From Alkalibacterium putridalgicola (GTDB lineage: Bacteria; Bacillota; Bacilli; Lactobacillales; Carnobacteriaceae_A), in NCBI RefSeq assembly GCF_900109825.1, contig NZ_FOBL01000006.1, positions 1 to 64,000 of the forward strand: a stretch of 64,000 nt of DNA, in the 5' to 3' direction. How positions within the stretch are numbered: the first letter of the stretch is position 1; each line of letters begins with the position of its first letter. Under the pieces are notes generated by a model. That model did no database searches and was not told the origin of the DNA. It was given only the letters and a program-made list of their open reading frames with translations. The position numbers were made by a program, and so were the translations under genes. Positions 8,476 to 16,712 of this stretch are shown piece by piece.

Positions 8476-8552
8476 CTCCCTTTCAAACGAAACCCTTAAA
8501 AAGATCGGACAAGATTTTCTTTAAAGAGGTTCGCTTTAGAGGGAGCTTTTTT
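8476..8552. terminator. Bidirectional terminator between convergent genes
   Basis: A long imperfect stem pairs CTCCCTTTCAAACGAAACC with GGTTCGCTTTAGAGGGAG across an A/T-rich loop, followed by seven T on the plus strand and A-rich sequence on the other side. It separates the oxidoreductase remnant from the convergent thioredoxin gene. Confidence 0.65.
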
Positions 8553-8554
8553 TA

Positions 8555-8890
8555 TCAGCCTTTTAACGCGCTGGTTATTTTTTCAAGTTGTTCGTTCAGT
8601 TTATTTTTTTCAATGAACCGGGCAAATCGCATGACTTCTCGTCCATCTACAAAAAGCAGGACCACAGGAATGGTAAACACCGTATATTCTCCCGCTATTT
8701 CAGGAAGATTCTGGACATCAGCCTGCAGGGAACTGATTTCCGGATAACTCTCCACTATCGGTTTGATCTGCGGCAGAACCGCATGACAGACAGAACAGTT
8801 CTCGCCATACAGGTATAATAAGGCTAACTCATTCTCTTTGACATGATCCTGCAGTTCTTCAAGTGACTGTGCTTCTTTAAATCCATCCAT
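8555..8890 (-). CDS. Thioredoxin-family protein
   Basis: A 111-residue single-domain thioredoxin fold with the redox motif CSVC near residue 32 (YLYGENCSVCHAVLP) and the cis-proline segment VFTIPVVLLF near 75. The CSVC centre differs from the CGPC of classical TrxA, so this belongs with YtpP/YdbP-like thioredoxins, which probably reduce disulfides in the cytosol. The ATG at 8890 is preferred because GGAGG is 8 nt upstream; the ATG two codons earlier is too close. It lies 51 bp behind the FtsX-type permease gene, so it could be co-transcribed. Confidence 0.8.
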   Translation of the reverse strand: MDGFKEAQSLEELQDHVKENELALLYLYGENCSVCHAVLPQIKPIVESYPEISSLQADVQNLPEIAGEYTVFTIPVVLLFVDGREVMRFARFIEKNKLNEQLEKITSALKG

Positions 8891-8941
8891 ATTCATTACC
8901 TCCTTACACTAAGTTATATCCTTTGATCTCCAGATTCATAC

Positions 8942-11923
8942 TCAGTCCTGCGTCTTCAGTGCTTCGACCATATCGACATGCTTCAGTTTGAAGTGCATGA
9001 CCACCATGACCAGACTACTGAAGAAAAACATCAGCAGGAAGGAATAAAGATAGCTCGACCACGATATCTGGTGCAGGAAACGCATGATATCAAGTTCGGC
9101 TGTCTGCAGTACGAATCGGTGCATAACGATTCCCAGCACGAAGCCGACTAGGATCCCCATAATGGTTAAGACGAGGTTCTCTCGATATACATACATCGTG
9201 ACTTCCTTGTCAAAAAATCCCAGTACTTTTATCGTCGATAATTCCCTGATCCGTTCCGATACATTGATGTTCGTCAGATTATAAAGGACAACGAAAGCCA
9301 GCGAGGCAGCCGAAAGGATTAAAACGATAGTAACGACATCCAAGCTGTCCATTGAATCCTGAAACCCTTCTTTGATGGAAGTGACAAACGTCACACCCAG
9401 TACAGCATCCTCTTCCGTCAATGCTTCACCCAACTCGTCATTACTGACAGAGTCTTCATATTTCAGTAGTCGTGTATTATAATCGATCTCTTGATTAACG
9501 ACTTGCTGATAGTAATCTTCAGACATATACATATAGTGCTGAACGTACTGTTCGGAGATCCCGGCAATATCGACATCTACCGTTTCACCTTCATCCCATT
9601 CCACTTTCATACTGTCTCCAACTGTGACATCCAGCAGATCAGCCAGTTTATCGGTTATGATCACACCCTCTTCAGGAAGCTCATAATGTATGGCCTGATC
9701 CTCTCTATCTCTTAATACCACAAACTCTTCAAACAGCTCTTTGTCTTCCGGGACAAGGAGAGTCGCATCACGGGTCTCACCTGAATCCGTCGCAGTGACG
9801 CTCTCCTGCAGCGACTGAAGCTGTGCTTCAAAACCATCCACTTCTTCAAGTACTGATACGAGTGAATCCTGTTCACTTTCTGTTGCCTCAAGGTCTTCTG
9901 TTACAATTGCCTGGTAAAGATTGATTTCCCCAAATTGTATGTCTGCAATATCTGCTATCGAATCTGAAAGACCATAACCGGTCAGGAGAAGTGCCGTCCC
10001 GCCGGCGACACCAAATAATGTCATCAGCATGCGGCGTTTATATCTGAATAAATTACGCGAAGCCACTTTCTGAGTAAACGAAAATCGTTTCCATATGAAT
10101 GGGATATACTCCAGGAAGATCCGCTTGCCTTTCTTCGGTGCTTTCGGACGCAGTAATGTCGCGGCATTGCTGCGTAAAGATAAGCGTACAGAAACCAGCG
10201 TGGATAAACCTGTTGCCAGTAATGAGGCAACGATGGAGATGATGGCATAGTCCCAATAAAACTGTGTCTGTGCTGACGGCAAATTATACAGCGAACTGTA
10301 AGCATCCAGAATCACATTAGGAAAGAGCCAATACCCTAAGAATAAGCCCAGTATACTACCAAACGACGTCGCAATAAAGGCATAGACAAAGTATTTTGCC
10401 GCAATGGCCATGTTGCCGTAACCAAGAGCTTTCAATGTACCGATCTGATTTCTTCCTTCATCCACCATTCGAGTCATGGTGGTCAAAGAGATAAGTGCAG
10501 CCAGCATGAAGAAGAAGACCGGGAAAATCCTTGCGATCGCACTGATCCTTTCAGCATTTTCATCAAACTCTTCATAACCCGGGTAAGAGGAACGGTCATA
10601 GACAAAGTATTCCGGTTCTTCCAGATCCGCTAATTCTTCCTCAGCCTCTCCAAGATCAGCTAAGGCTTCATCGATTTCCTCTTCTGCATCGGCCTCCTCT
10701 GCTTCGAATTCGGCTAGCCCTTCTTCATAATCTGCTTCAGCTTCTTCCAGCTCTCTACGTGCTTGTTCGAGCTCTTCCCTTGAACCGGCAAGTTCAGCGT
10801 TCAGTTCACTTTCGGCATTCTCAAGTTCCTGCAGACCTGCCAATACCTGTTCTTCCTGAGCAAGCACTTCTTCATAAGCAGGAGTGTCCTGCATTTGAGC
10901 CACTTCCAGCTGATCTTTGTTCGCTTCGATTTCATTCAGTGCCTGATTCAGCTGTGCCCGTTCATCTTCGATCTCAGCACGGGCATTCGCCTCTTCCGTT
11001 TCAAGTTCTTCCAAGCCGGCTTCATAGTCAGCATAGCCTTCGTCTATTTCACTTCGAGCGTCTTCGAGATCCTGTCTTCCCTCCTCCAGCTCTTGTCTCG
11101 CATCTTCTATTTCTGCATAGCCTTCTTCGATGTCACTTTCAATTTCAGCATACAGTTCTTCATATCTTTCCTCAGGCCGATGAGCGACGAGTTCTTCAAT
11201 GTCTGTCGTCTGTTCGTCGATGAATGTTTGATAATCGTCTGAATATGACACATACTGATTTGAGCGATCAAATAATACAAAGGCATCCGTATAGACATCC
11301 AGATCGAACACTTCCGGAGACACCACAGAAAAGCCGTCTAGATTACCACTGCCGATTGTCGTGTTTCCTCTATTTGCCCGTTCGATATATAGGGGACTCT
11401 TCAGGAACCCTACAACTTCAAAAGTTTGTTCTGTAAATACGTCATCCTGATTTTCTGACCGTTCTTCGCTGATCTGGATCGTATCACCAATGGCATACTC
11501 ATCAGCGTAACTGTTCGTCTGATCTAACGCTATCTCATTTGCATCTTCCGGTAATCGACCTTCAATGATCTCAAATTCATTAATGGTATGCTGCTCTTCA
11601 TCCCAGCCAAAGACTTTTGATGTCAGTCCGGAATCATCGAAGATGATATCCTGACTGTAAAGATAATTCACTTCTGCCTTTTCAATCGATTCGAGCAGTT
11701 CACGATCTTCATCTTCCAGCCCCATCGTCGAGAATACATGCAGATCGCTTAGATCCTGTTCATCAAAGTATGAATCCGCCGTATCGATCATGACTGGTCC
11801 TGTGGCACTCAAGCCCGCAAAGAATGCGACACCGATCAGAATGATCGCAAAAATAGACAGGAAGCGGGTCTTGCTTCGTCCGATTTCCCTGAATGTATCC
11901 TTCCATAATGCACCTTTTTTCAC
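8942..11923 (-). CDS. FtsX-type ABC transporter permease with long extracellular coiled coil
   Basis: A 993-residue membrane protein. Order: cytosolic start, membrane segment (about 20-42), extracellular MacB-type periplasmic-core-like domain (about 45-245), a Glu-rich coiled coil of roughly 185 residues (about 250-436), the first FtsX block with three membrane segments (about 460-585), a membrane segment near 640, a second extracellular domain (about 665-855), then the last FtsX block with three segments to the end. It starts at GTG 11923, 6 nt after GAGGG. Its ATPase gene is 25 bp upstream. FtsX/MacB-type complexes work by mechanotransmission or lipoprotein, peptide or drug extrusion; substrate unknown. 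It is strikingly acidic outside the membrane. Confidence 0.85.
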   Translation of the reverse strand: MKKGALWKDTFREIGRSKTRFLSIFAIILIGVAFFAGLSATGPVMIDTADSYFDEQDLSDLHVFSTMGLEDEDRELLESIEKAEVNYLYSQDIIFDDSGLTSKVFGWDEEQHTINEFEIIEGRLPEDANEIALDQTNSYADEYAIGDTIQISEERSENQDDVFTEQTFEVVGFLKSPLYIERANRGNTTIGSGNLDGFSVVSPEVFDLDVYTDAFVLFDRSNQYVSYSDDYQTFIDEQTTDIEELVAHRPEERYEELYAEIESDIEEGYAEIEDARQELEEGRQDLEDARSEIDEGYADYEAGLEELETEEANARAEIEDERAQLNQALNEIEANKDQLEVAQMQDTPAYEEVLAQEEQVLAGLQELENAESELNAELAGSREELEQARRELEEAEADYEEGLAEFEAEEADAEEEIDEALADLGEAEEELADLEEPEYFVYDRSSYPGYEEFDENAERISAIARIFPVFFFMLAALISLTTMTRMVDEGRNQIGTLKALGYGNMAIAAKYFVYAFIATSFGSILGLFLGYWLFPNVILDAYSSLYNLPSAQTQFYWDYAIISIVASLLATGLSTLVSVRLSLRSNAATLLRPKAPKKGKRIFLEYIPFIWKRFSFTQKVASRNLFRYKRRMLMTLFGVAGGTALLLTGYGLSDSIADIADIQFGEINLYQAIVTEDLEATESEQDSLVSVLEEVDGFEAQLQSLQESVTATDSGETRDATLLVPEDKELFEEFVVLRDREDQAIHYELPEEGVIITDKLADLLDVTVGDSMKVEWDEGETVDVDIAGISEQYVQHYMYMSEDYYQQVVNQEIDYNTRLLKYEDSVSNDELGEALTEEDAVLGVTFVTSIKEGFQDSMDSLDVVTIVLILSAASLAFVVLYNLTNINVSERIRELSTIKVLGFFDKEVTMYVYRENLVLTIMGILVGFVLGIVMHRFVLQTAELDIMRFLHQISWSSYLYSFLLMFFFSSLVMVVMHFKLKHVDMVEALKTQD

Positions 11924-11948
11924 TTTAAACCCTCATTTCGCATCCCTT

Positions 11949-12653
11949 TTACCACTCGATCGACTCGACCGGCTGTGGATGATCATTCAACGTTATCTTT
12001 CTGACTTTTGCATTATTGATATCAATGACTCGATCAGCCATTGGAGCGATCGCGCGATTGTGCGTGATAACTACGACGGTCGCGCCAAATTCATCTTTGG
12101 ACCGACTTAACAGATCCAGCACTTTTTTACCTGTTTCAAAATCCAGTGCTCCTGTAGGCTCATCGCACAACAGAAGTTTAGGTTGCTTGGCCAGTGCCCG
12201 GGCAATAGCCACACGCTGCTGTTCGCCACCTGACAACTGAGCCGGAAAATTATCCATCCGATCTTGCAAACCGACACTGATAAGTATTTCTTCAGCATCC
12301 AGGGCGTTTGGTGAAATCTCGGCAGCCAGTTCCACATTCTCTTTAGCAGTCAGATTGGGTATCAGATTGTAATTCTGAAAAATAAAGCCGACATCATTGC
12401 GACGGTATTCTGTCAGCTGTTTTTCTTTAAAGCCGACGATATTGGTCCCGTCAATGATCACGTCACCTTCATCAGCAGAATCCATTCCGCCCAGGATATT
12501 TAAGACCGTTGTTTTTCCTGCTCCACTTGGTCCGACGATCACGGCAAATTCATTTTTTTCAATATCAAACGTTATCCCGTCATTGGCCACAACCACCGTT
12601 TCGCCTGACTGATATCGTTTCACTTCATTCTTAACAGATATATATGCTGGCAT
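11949..12653 (-). CDS. ABC transporter ATP-binding protein (MacB/LolD type)
   Basis: A 234-residue ATPase with Walker A GPSGAGKTT (about 40-48), Q-loop FIFQNYNLIPNLT, signature LSGGEQQRVAIARAL (about 140-154), Walker B LLLCDEPTGALD and switch His in VVITHN. The GALD D-loop and short length are typical of the MacB/LolD/FtsE group, which pairs with FtsX-fold permeases. The permease gene follows 25 bp downstream and is the obvious partner. AAAGGA precedes the ATG. No sensor or regulator gene is adjacent on this side. Confidence 0.9.
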   Translation of the reverse strand: MPAYISVKNEVKRYQSGETVVVANDGITFDIEKNEFAVIVGPSGAGKTTVLNILGGMDSADEGDVIIDGTNIVGFKEKQLTEYRRNDVGFIFQNYNLIPNLTAKENVELAAEISPNALDAEEILISVGLQDRMDNFPAQLSGGEQQRVAIARALAKQPKLLLCDEPTGALDFETGKKVLDLLSRSKDEFGATVVVITHNRAIAPMADRVIDINNAKVRKITLNDHPQPVESIEW

Positions 12654-13068
12654 TTTGTTTCGTCCTTTCTACTCGTGTACCTATCTCTATATTTTATCAT
12701 ATTAAACAGGGCCCTCTGCGTTTTTTTGGCTGATTCAGAAAATCTTCACTAATAAATCACATTTTACTTAAGAAGACGGTCGTCTGGCGGTTTTCATCTT
12801 TATAATATTTTCTAGGATAACTGATAAAAGCAAACTACCTCTTAATCACTAAATCGCAAGACGGTTAACATCTGTATTTTGCCCTTTGTGGAAGCTTTCC
12901 GCTCGTGAAGGGCACATATCCACTGGTTTTGTGACCTTTGAGGAAGCTTCCCGCTCGTGAAGGGCACATAATTATTAATCTTAACTTCATGAATCGTCTA
13001 TGAGCTTTCTCCAAAGTTTTATCAACAGCATAAAAAAAGAAGCAGGCTATCCTGCTTCTTCATTCTTA
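12654..13068. repeat. Gene-free stretch with two 51-bp hairpin repeats
   Basis: Two near-identical units lie at 12881 and 12932, 51 bp apart, each containing GGAAGCTTYCCGCTCGTG and ending in AAGGGCACAT. In each, CCTT at the start can pair with AAGG at the end, enclosing the conserved GAAGCTTYC. A weaker, decayed copy may precede them near 12850. No coding potential or ribosome binding site is apparent. The stretch also holds the upstream region of the ABC operon and ends in the terminator at 13037-13060. Confidence 0.6.
13037..13060 (-). terminator. Intrinsic terminator of the RlmI-like gene
   Basis: AAGAAGCAGG and CCTGCTTCTT form a 10-bp stem with loop CTAT, followed on the minus strand by a run of T. 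It lies 8 bp after the stop codon. Confidence 0.85.
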
Positions 13069-14250
13069 TTAGCTTTTCGCTCTTTCAAGTACAAAGACTT
13101 TAAGATAATCCGATTCTGGATGCTGCTTATTCACAGCGAAATCTTCAGGTAAACGGAATTCATCCACAAGATACGCATCAACATCCATTTCTTCAAAGGC
13201 CAAGTTGACGCTGTTAAAGAAATCATCTCTTGAGACGTTCCATGCATTGGTCGATGTAATGATCAAGCCACCGGGTGCCAGAACCTGAACGGCATCCTTC
13301 ACTAGTTCTGTGTAGTCTTTATCGACACTGAATGTTCTTTTCTTCGTGCGGGCAAATGTCGGAGGATCCAGAACGATCAGATCAAATTGAAGTTTGTGTT
13401 TCTTAGCATAGTCCAGATATGAAAAGACATCCATCACACGGATCTCGTGCTGGTCACTGTCCAGTCCATTCACTTCAAACTGCTCTATTGTACGTTCCTT
13501 ACTTCTGTTAGCGACGTCCACATTCACTGTTTTGACTGCACCACCCATAGCGGCTGCTACAGAAAATGCGCCTGTATAACTGAACGCATTCAAGACTGTT
13601 CTGCCCAGTCCCCACTCTTCCATGATCTTATTTCTGACGTTACGCTGATCAAGGAACAGCCCTGTCATCCAGCCTTCATTGAGATAGACATTATAGTGGA
13701 TCCCATTTTCAGAGATGACCAGAGGTTCTTCTGCCATCTTTCCTTCAACGAAACGGCTTTTGTGCGGAGAGTCAGGATAACGGCACTTCTCATAGATCCC
13801 TTTAAAGTCGGGAACGGCTACTTTGAATGCTTTTATGATCATATCACGGTGCATGTATATTCCGGCACTGTACCATGAGAAAACATAATACCCTTCATAA
13901 TAATCGATCGTCAGTCCACCGATACCGTCGCCATCCCCATTGAAGAAACGGAAAGCGGTCGTTTTATCATCAGCGTAAAATGCTGTTCGTTTATCTCGTG
14001 CAATTCTGAAGCGTCTGTCGAAGAAAGCGTAATCCAAGTCATCTGATTCGTCCAGTGACAAGACATACCCCGCTGTTTTTCTTTCGTTTCCGATATAGCC
14101 GTAAGCAACGAACTTATTGTGCTTATCGACCAGTTTGACGAAGTCACCTTCCACCAGATAGTCCTTGTTGACAAAATCCAGTTCTTCTAAAACAGGAAAA
14201 CCGTTTTTTATGCGATTCGTTGCTAATTCTTTGATTTTTAATACGTTCAT
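13069..14250 (-). CDS. Class I rRNA methyltransferase, RlmI/YwbD type
   Basis: A 393-residue SAM-dependent methyltransferase of the RlmI family, which methylates a cytosine (C5) of 23S rRNA. The N-terminal PUA-like domain covers about 1-75. The methyltransferase core has the SAM loop VLNAFSYTGAFSVAAAMGGA (about 218-237), the acidic VDVANRS and motif IV LDPPTFAR near 300. The ATG at 14250 is preferred over the longer frame because AAAGGAG lies about 7 nt upstream. Single-gene unit. The exact rRNA target in this organism is inferred from family. Confidence 0.85.
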   Translation of the reverse strand: MNVLKIKELATNRIKNGFPVLEELDFVNKDYLVEGDFVKLVDKHNKFVAYGYIGNERKTAGYVLSLDESDDLDYAFFDRRFRIARDKRTAFYADDKTTAFRFFNGDGDGIGGLTIDYYEGYYVFSWYSAGIYMHRDMIIKAFKVAVPDFKGIYEKCRYPDSPHKSRFVEGKMAEEPLVISENGIHYNVYLNEGWMTGLFLDQRNVRNKIMEEWGLGRTVLNAFSYTGAFSVAAAMGGAVKTVNVDVANRSKERTIEQFEVNGLDSDQHEIRVMDVFSYLDYAKKHKLQFDLIVLDPPTFARTKKRTFSVDKDYTELVKDAVQVLAPGGLIITSTNAWNVSRDDFFNSVNLAFEEMDVDAYLVDEFRLPEDFAVNKQHPESDYLKVFVLERAKS

Positions 14251-14338
14251 AACGTGCTCCTTTTTTGTGATCATCTTTTTTACTTTTCACAAACAGTATA
14301 CCATAGATAGCTAGTATCCACAGGATCAATCAAATGAA

Positions 14339-14371
14339 AAAGCAGGTGCTATATAGATCAACACCCGCTTT
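14339..14371 (-). terminator. Intrinsic terminator of the LtaS-like gene
   Basis: AAAGCGGGTG pairs with CACCTGCTTT (one G-T pair) on the minus strand and is followed by a T run, directly behind the stop codon at 14377. Confidence 0.75.
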
Positions 14372-14376
14372 AACGT

Positions 14377-16530
14377 TTAATTCAACTTCTCGATATTCGG
14401 TTTTATGTCAGGATCGAGTGTCTGAATGAAATCACTAAAATTCATTTCATCGATCAATTCAGGTGCATCGGATTCATAAAGCAATTCACTCGAGTGACCT
14501 TCTCTTTCACTCAACAGACTCGAACTATTTTCTGAACGACTTTCAAGGTAATCCAGCTGATCGGTATAAATATAATCATTAGGTTCAAAGCCCTGAATAG
14601 ATGATGGTGAGTAAAAACGCAGCAGATCCATCGCCATAACGTTATCACTATGCGTCAATTCTTCCCTTGCGTCATCTCGTGTCTTATACAGGTCTTTCAG
14701 CTCATCTTCAGTAAACTCTTCAGTTATGTCATTGCCTTCCTGGTCATAAATCGATTGGCCAAGGAATGCATAGTCTTCTGTCATAACGCGGCCGTTTCTA
14801 AGTGGTACTGTATTGTCATGTTCTCCGGATAAGAGGTCTTGACCCATAAACAGGAACTCATCCGTTTCAATTCCCAGTAGGTGCATGAGTGTCGGCAGCA
14901 TGTCGACTTGTCCACTGTACGTTTCAAACACTTCACCGTTGTCCACACCAGGTACGTGCATGATCAATGGCACGCGCTGCATCTGAGCATCATCGAAATC
15001 GTTCCATTCTTCTCTCTCCTTACCGACTAACTCGGCAAGACGCGGATTACGCATGTTGGAGATCCCATAATGATCACCATAAAGCATAATGATCGAATCT
15101 TCATAAAGACCACTTGCTTTCAGGTAATTGAAAAATTCTTCTACAGCCTGATCCAGATAGTTTGCAGTCGCAAAGTACTGATTGATCGTCTCATCAGACG
15201 TCTGTGCTTCCGGGAATCCCTGATTTTTTTCATCCAGCGGATATGGGAAATGGTTCGTTACGGTAACAAACTTCGTATAGAATGGCTGCGGCAACTGTTC
15301 AATGTATTTCACTGAGTCCTTGAAAAACAATTTGTCTTTTAAGCCATATTCTAATGAACGGTCACCCGACACATTATAGAAGGCGGAGTCAAAGAAGTAG
15401 TCATAGCCGAAGTTACGATAGGTATCTGTTCTGTTCCAGAATGATCCGACATTTCCATGAAAAGCAGCAGAAGTATACCCCGCCTTTTCTCCCAAAATAG
15501 CTGGTGCTGCGTGAAAAGTATTTGTCGAACCGAGAGTCTGGAATGCACTCCCTTCCGGTAAACCATAAAGCGACGTTTCACCAAGGACTTCTGCATCGCT
15601 CGATTTTCCCTGACCAGTCTGATGGAAGAAATTATTAAAGCTGTATGAATCGTTACTATGGTATAAGCTGTTCACAAAAGGCATGACTTCATGTTTCACA
15701 CCATTTTCATCTTCCAGTTCCGAGTCGATCAGAAACTGCTGAACGCTTTCCAGAGCAATAACGATGACATTGCGGCCTTCTGCAGCACCGAAATATTCTT
15801 CATCAGGTTCTCTATAGTTCTCTCTGGAGAAATCAATAATATCATTCAACTGTGTTTCGTCGGCACTGGCACGGATCTGACTGTTCTGAGCGGTCTGGAA
15901 GAGGTCATATCCGGCAAAGAAATTCAACCCCAGGTATTTGACGATATAATTTCTGTCAAATGTCCGCGTCAGTAATTGTGGCCGGTCGATTTCAGCTAAT
16001 GTCAAATTCCCTACAAAAAGTGATAGACCTAAAGCAGTCACAGCAAAAATGTCCCGCTTTTTAGCCGGTTTTCTATAATAGTTGGCAAACAGATCTCGTC
16101 TGCGTAAATAAATGAAGATCAATAGCGCAATATCAAACCAGTAGATCAAATCCCAAGGTCGCATCATGGCAAAAGTCGAAGCAACCAATCCTGTCGATAC
16201 ATTATTGGACCCTACCAGAATATTCGTTGTCAGAAAATCTGAGAACTCTCTGTAATACAGGATATTCGTGTAGAGTAGAAGTGTCGCCGCCAGTAGAAGT
16301 CCAAATAAAACAAAACAGGACGTCTTTGGTTTCTTGAAATAGAGTGATAGTGAAAATAATACGAGTGTTATAGCTAATGGATTGATAAATAACAGGAAAT
16401 GCTGGATGATTCCAGTCACACCTAAATCAAATTCGATCCAATAGGCCAAGTATGTCTTTATCCAAAATAACACGCTCACTAAACCGAACAATGCATTCCG
16501 TTTATTTATAAGCTGTTTGATTTTAAACAT
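14377..16530 (-). CDS. ltaS: LTA synthase-family sulfatase (LtaS-like)
   Basis: A 717-residue enzyme that transfers glycerol phosphate from phosphatidylglycerol to growing lipoteichoic acid outside the membrane. Five membrane segments (about 10-180) precede a possible signal-peptidase site (RASA, 220-223) and an extracellular sulfatase-fold domain (about 250-630). Metal ligands expected from the family are visible: E261 in ALES, H427 in TNHFPY, D486-H487 in YGDHYG. The nucleophile position in QGKSSDAE is Ser310, where S. aureus and B. subtilis LtaS have Thr. The C-terminal tail (about 640-717) is longer than usual and acidic. AGGAGG precedes the ATG. It could be an LtaS paralogue or primase (LtaP/YvgJ-like) rather than the main synthase. 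Confidence 0.85.
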   Translation of the reverse strand: MFKIKQLINKRNALFGLVSVLFWIKTYLAYWIEFDLGVTGIIQHFLLFINPLAITLVLFSLSLYFKKPKTSCFVLFGLLLAATLLLYTNILYYREFSDFLTTNILVGSNNVSTGLVASTFAMMRPWDLIYWFDIALLIFIYLRRRDLFANYYRKPAKKRDIFAVTALGLSLFVGNLTLAEIDRPQLLTRTFDRNYIVKYLGLNFFAGYDLFQTAQNSQIRASADETQLNDIIDFSRENYREPDEEYFGAAEGRNVIVIALESVQQFLIDSELEDENGVKHEVMPFVNSLYHSNDSYSFNNFFHQTGQGKSSDAEVLGETSLYGLPEGSAFQTLGSTNTFHAAPAILGEKAGYTSAAFHGNVGSFWNRTDTYRNFGYDYFFDSAFYNVSGDRSLEYGLKDKLFFKDSVKYIEQLPQPFYTKFVTVTNHFPYPLDEKNQGFPEAQTSDETINQYFATANYLDQAVEEFFNYLKASGLYEDSIIMLYGDHYGISNMRNPRLAELVGKEREEWNDFDDAQMQRVPLIMHVPGVDNGEVFETYSGQVDMLPTLMHLLGIETDEFLFMGQDLLSGEHDNTVPLRNGRVMTEDYAFLGQSIYDQEGNDITEEFTEDELKDLYKTRDDAREELTHSDNVMAMDLLRFYSPSSIQGFEPNDYIYTDQLDYLESRSENSSSLLSEREGHSSELLYESDAPELIDEMNFSDFIQTLDPDIKPNIEKLN

Positions 16531-16661
16531 AAATAGCCCTCCTTTTTATTTTATTTTTAAATGATTATTCGTTTTTATATCATTTGTATCCTCTCGAACA
16601 TTTTAAACGAAACCTAATTATAAGGCAAACGAGATGGTTTAATCAATTAAAAACCTCTCAT

Positions 16662-16705
16662 AATAAACCCGATAAATGAGTGTATGCTCATTTATCGGGT
16701 TTATT
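16662..16705 (-). terminator. Strong intrinsic terminator of the two-component operon
   Basis: A perfect 19-bp stem, AATAAACCCGATAAATGAG with its complement, encloses a 6-nt loop, 8 bp after the histidine kinase stop codon. Confidence 0.85.
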
Positions 16706-16712
16706 CATTCAT

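Noticed and set aside
10759-11223. 154-aa plus-strand ORF opposite the FtsX permease
   Set aside because: It is the antisense of the Glu-rich coiled coil, whose GAA/GAG codons avoid stops on the other strand; Phe/Leu/Pro/His-rich product without start signals.
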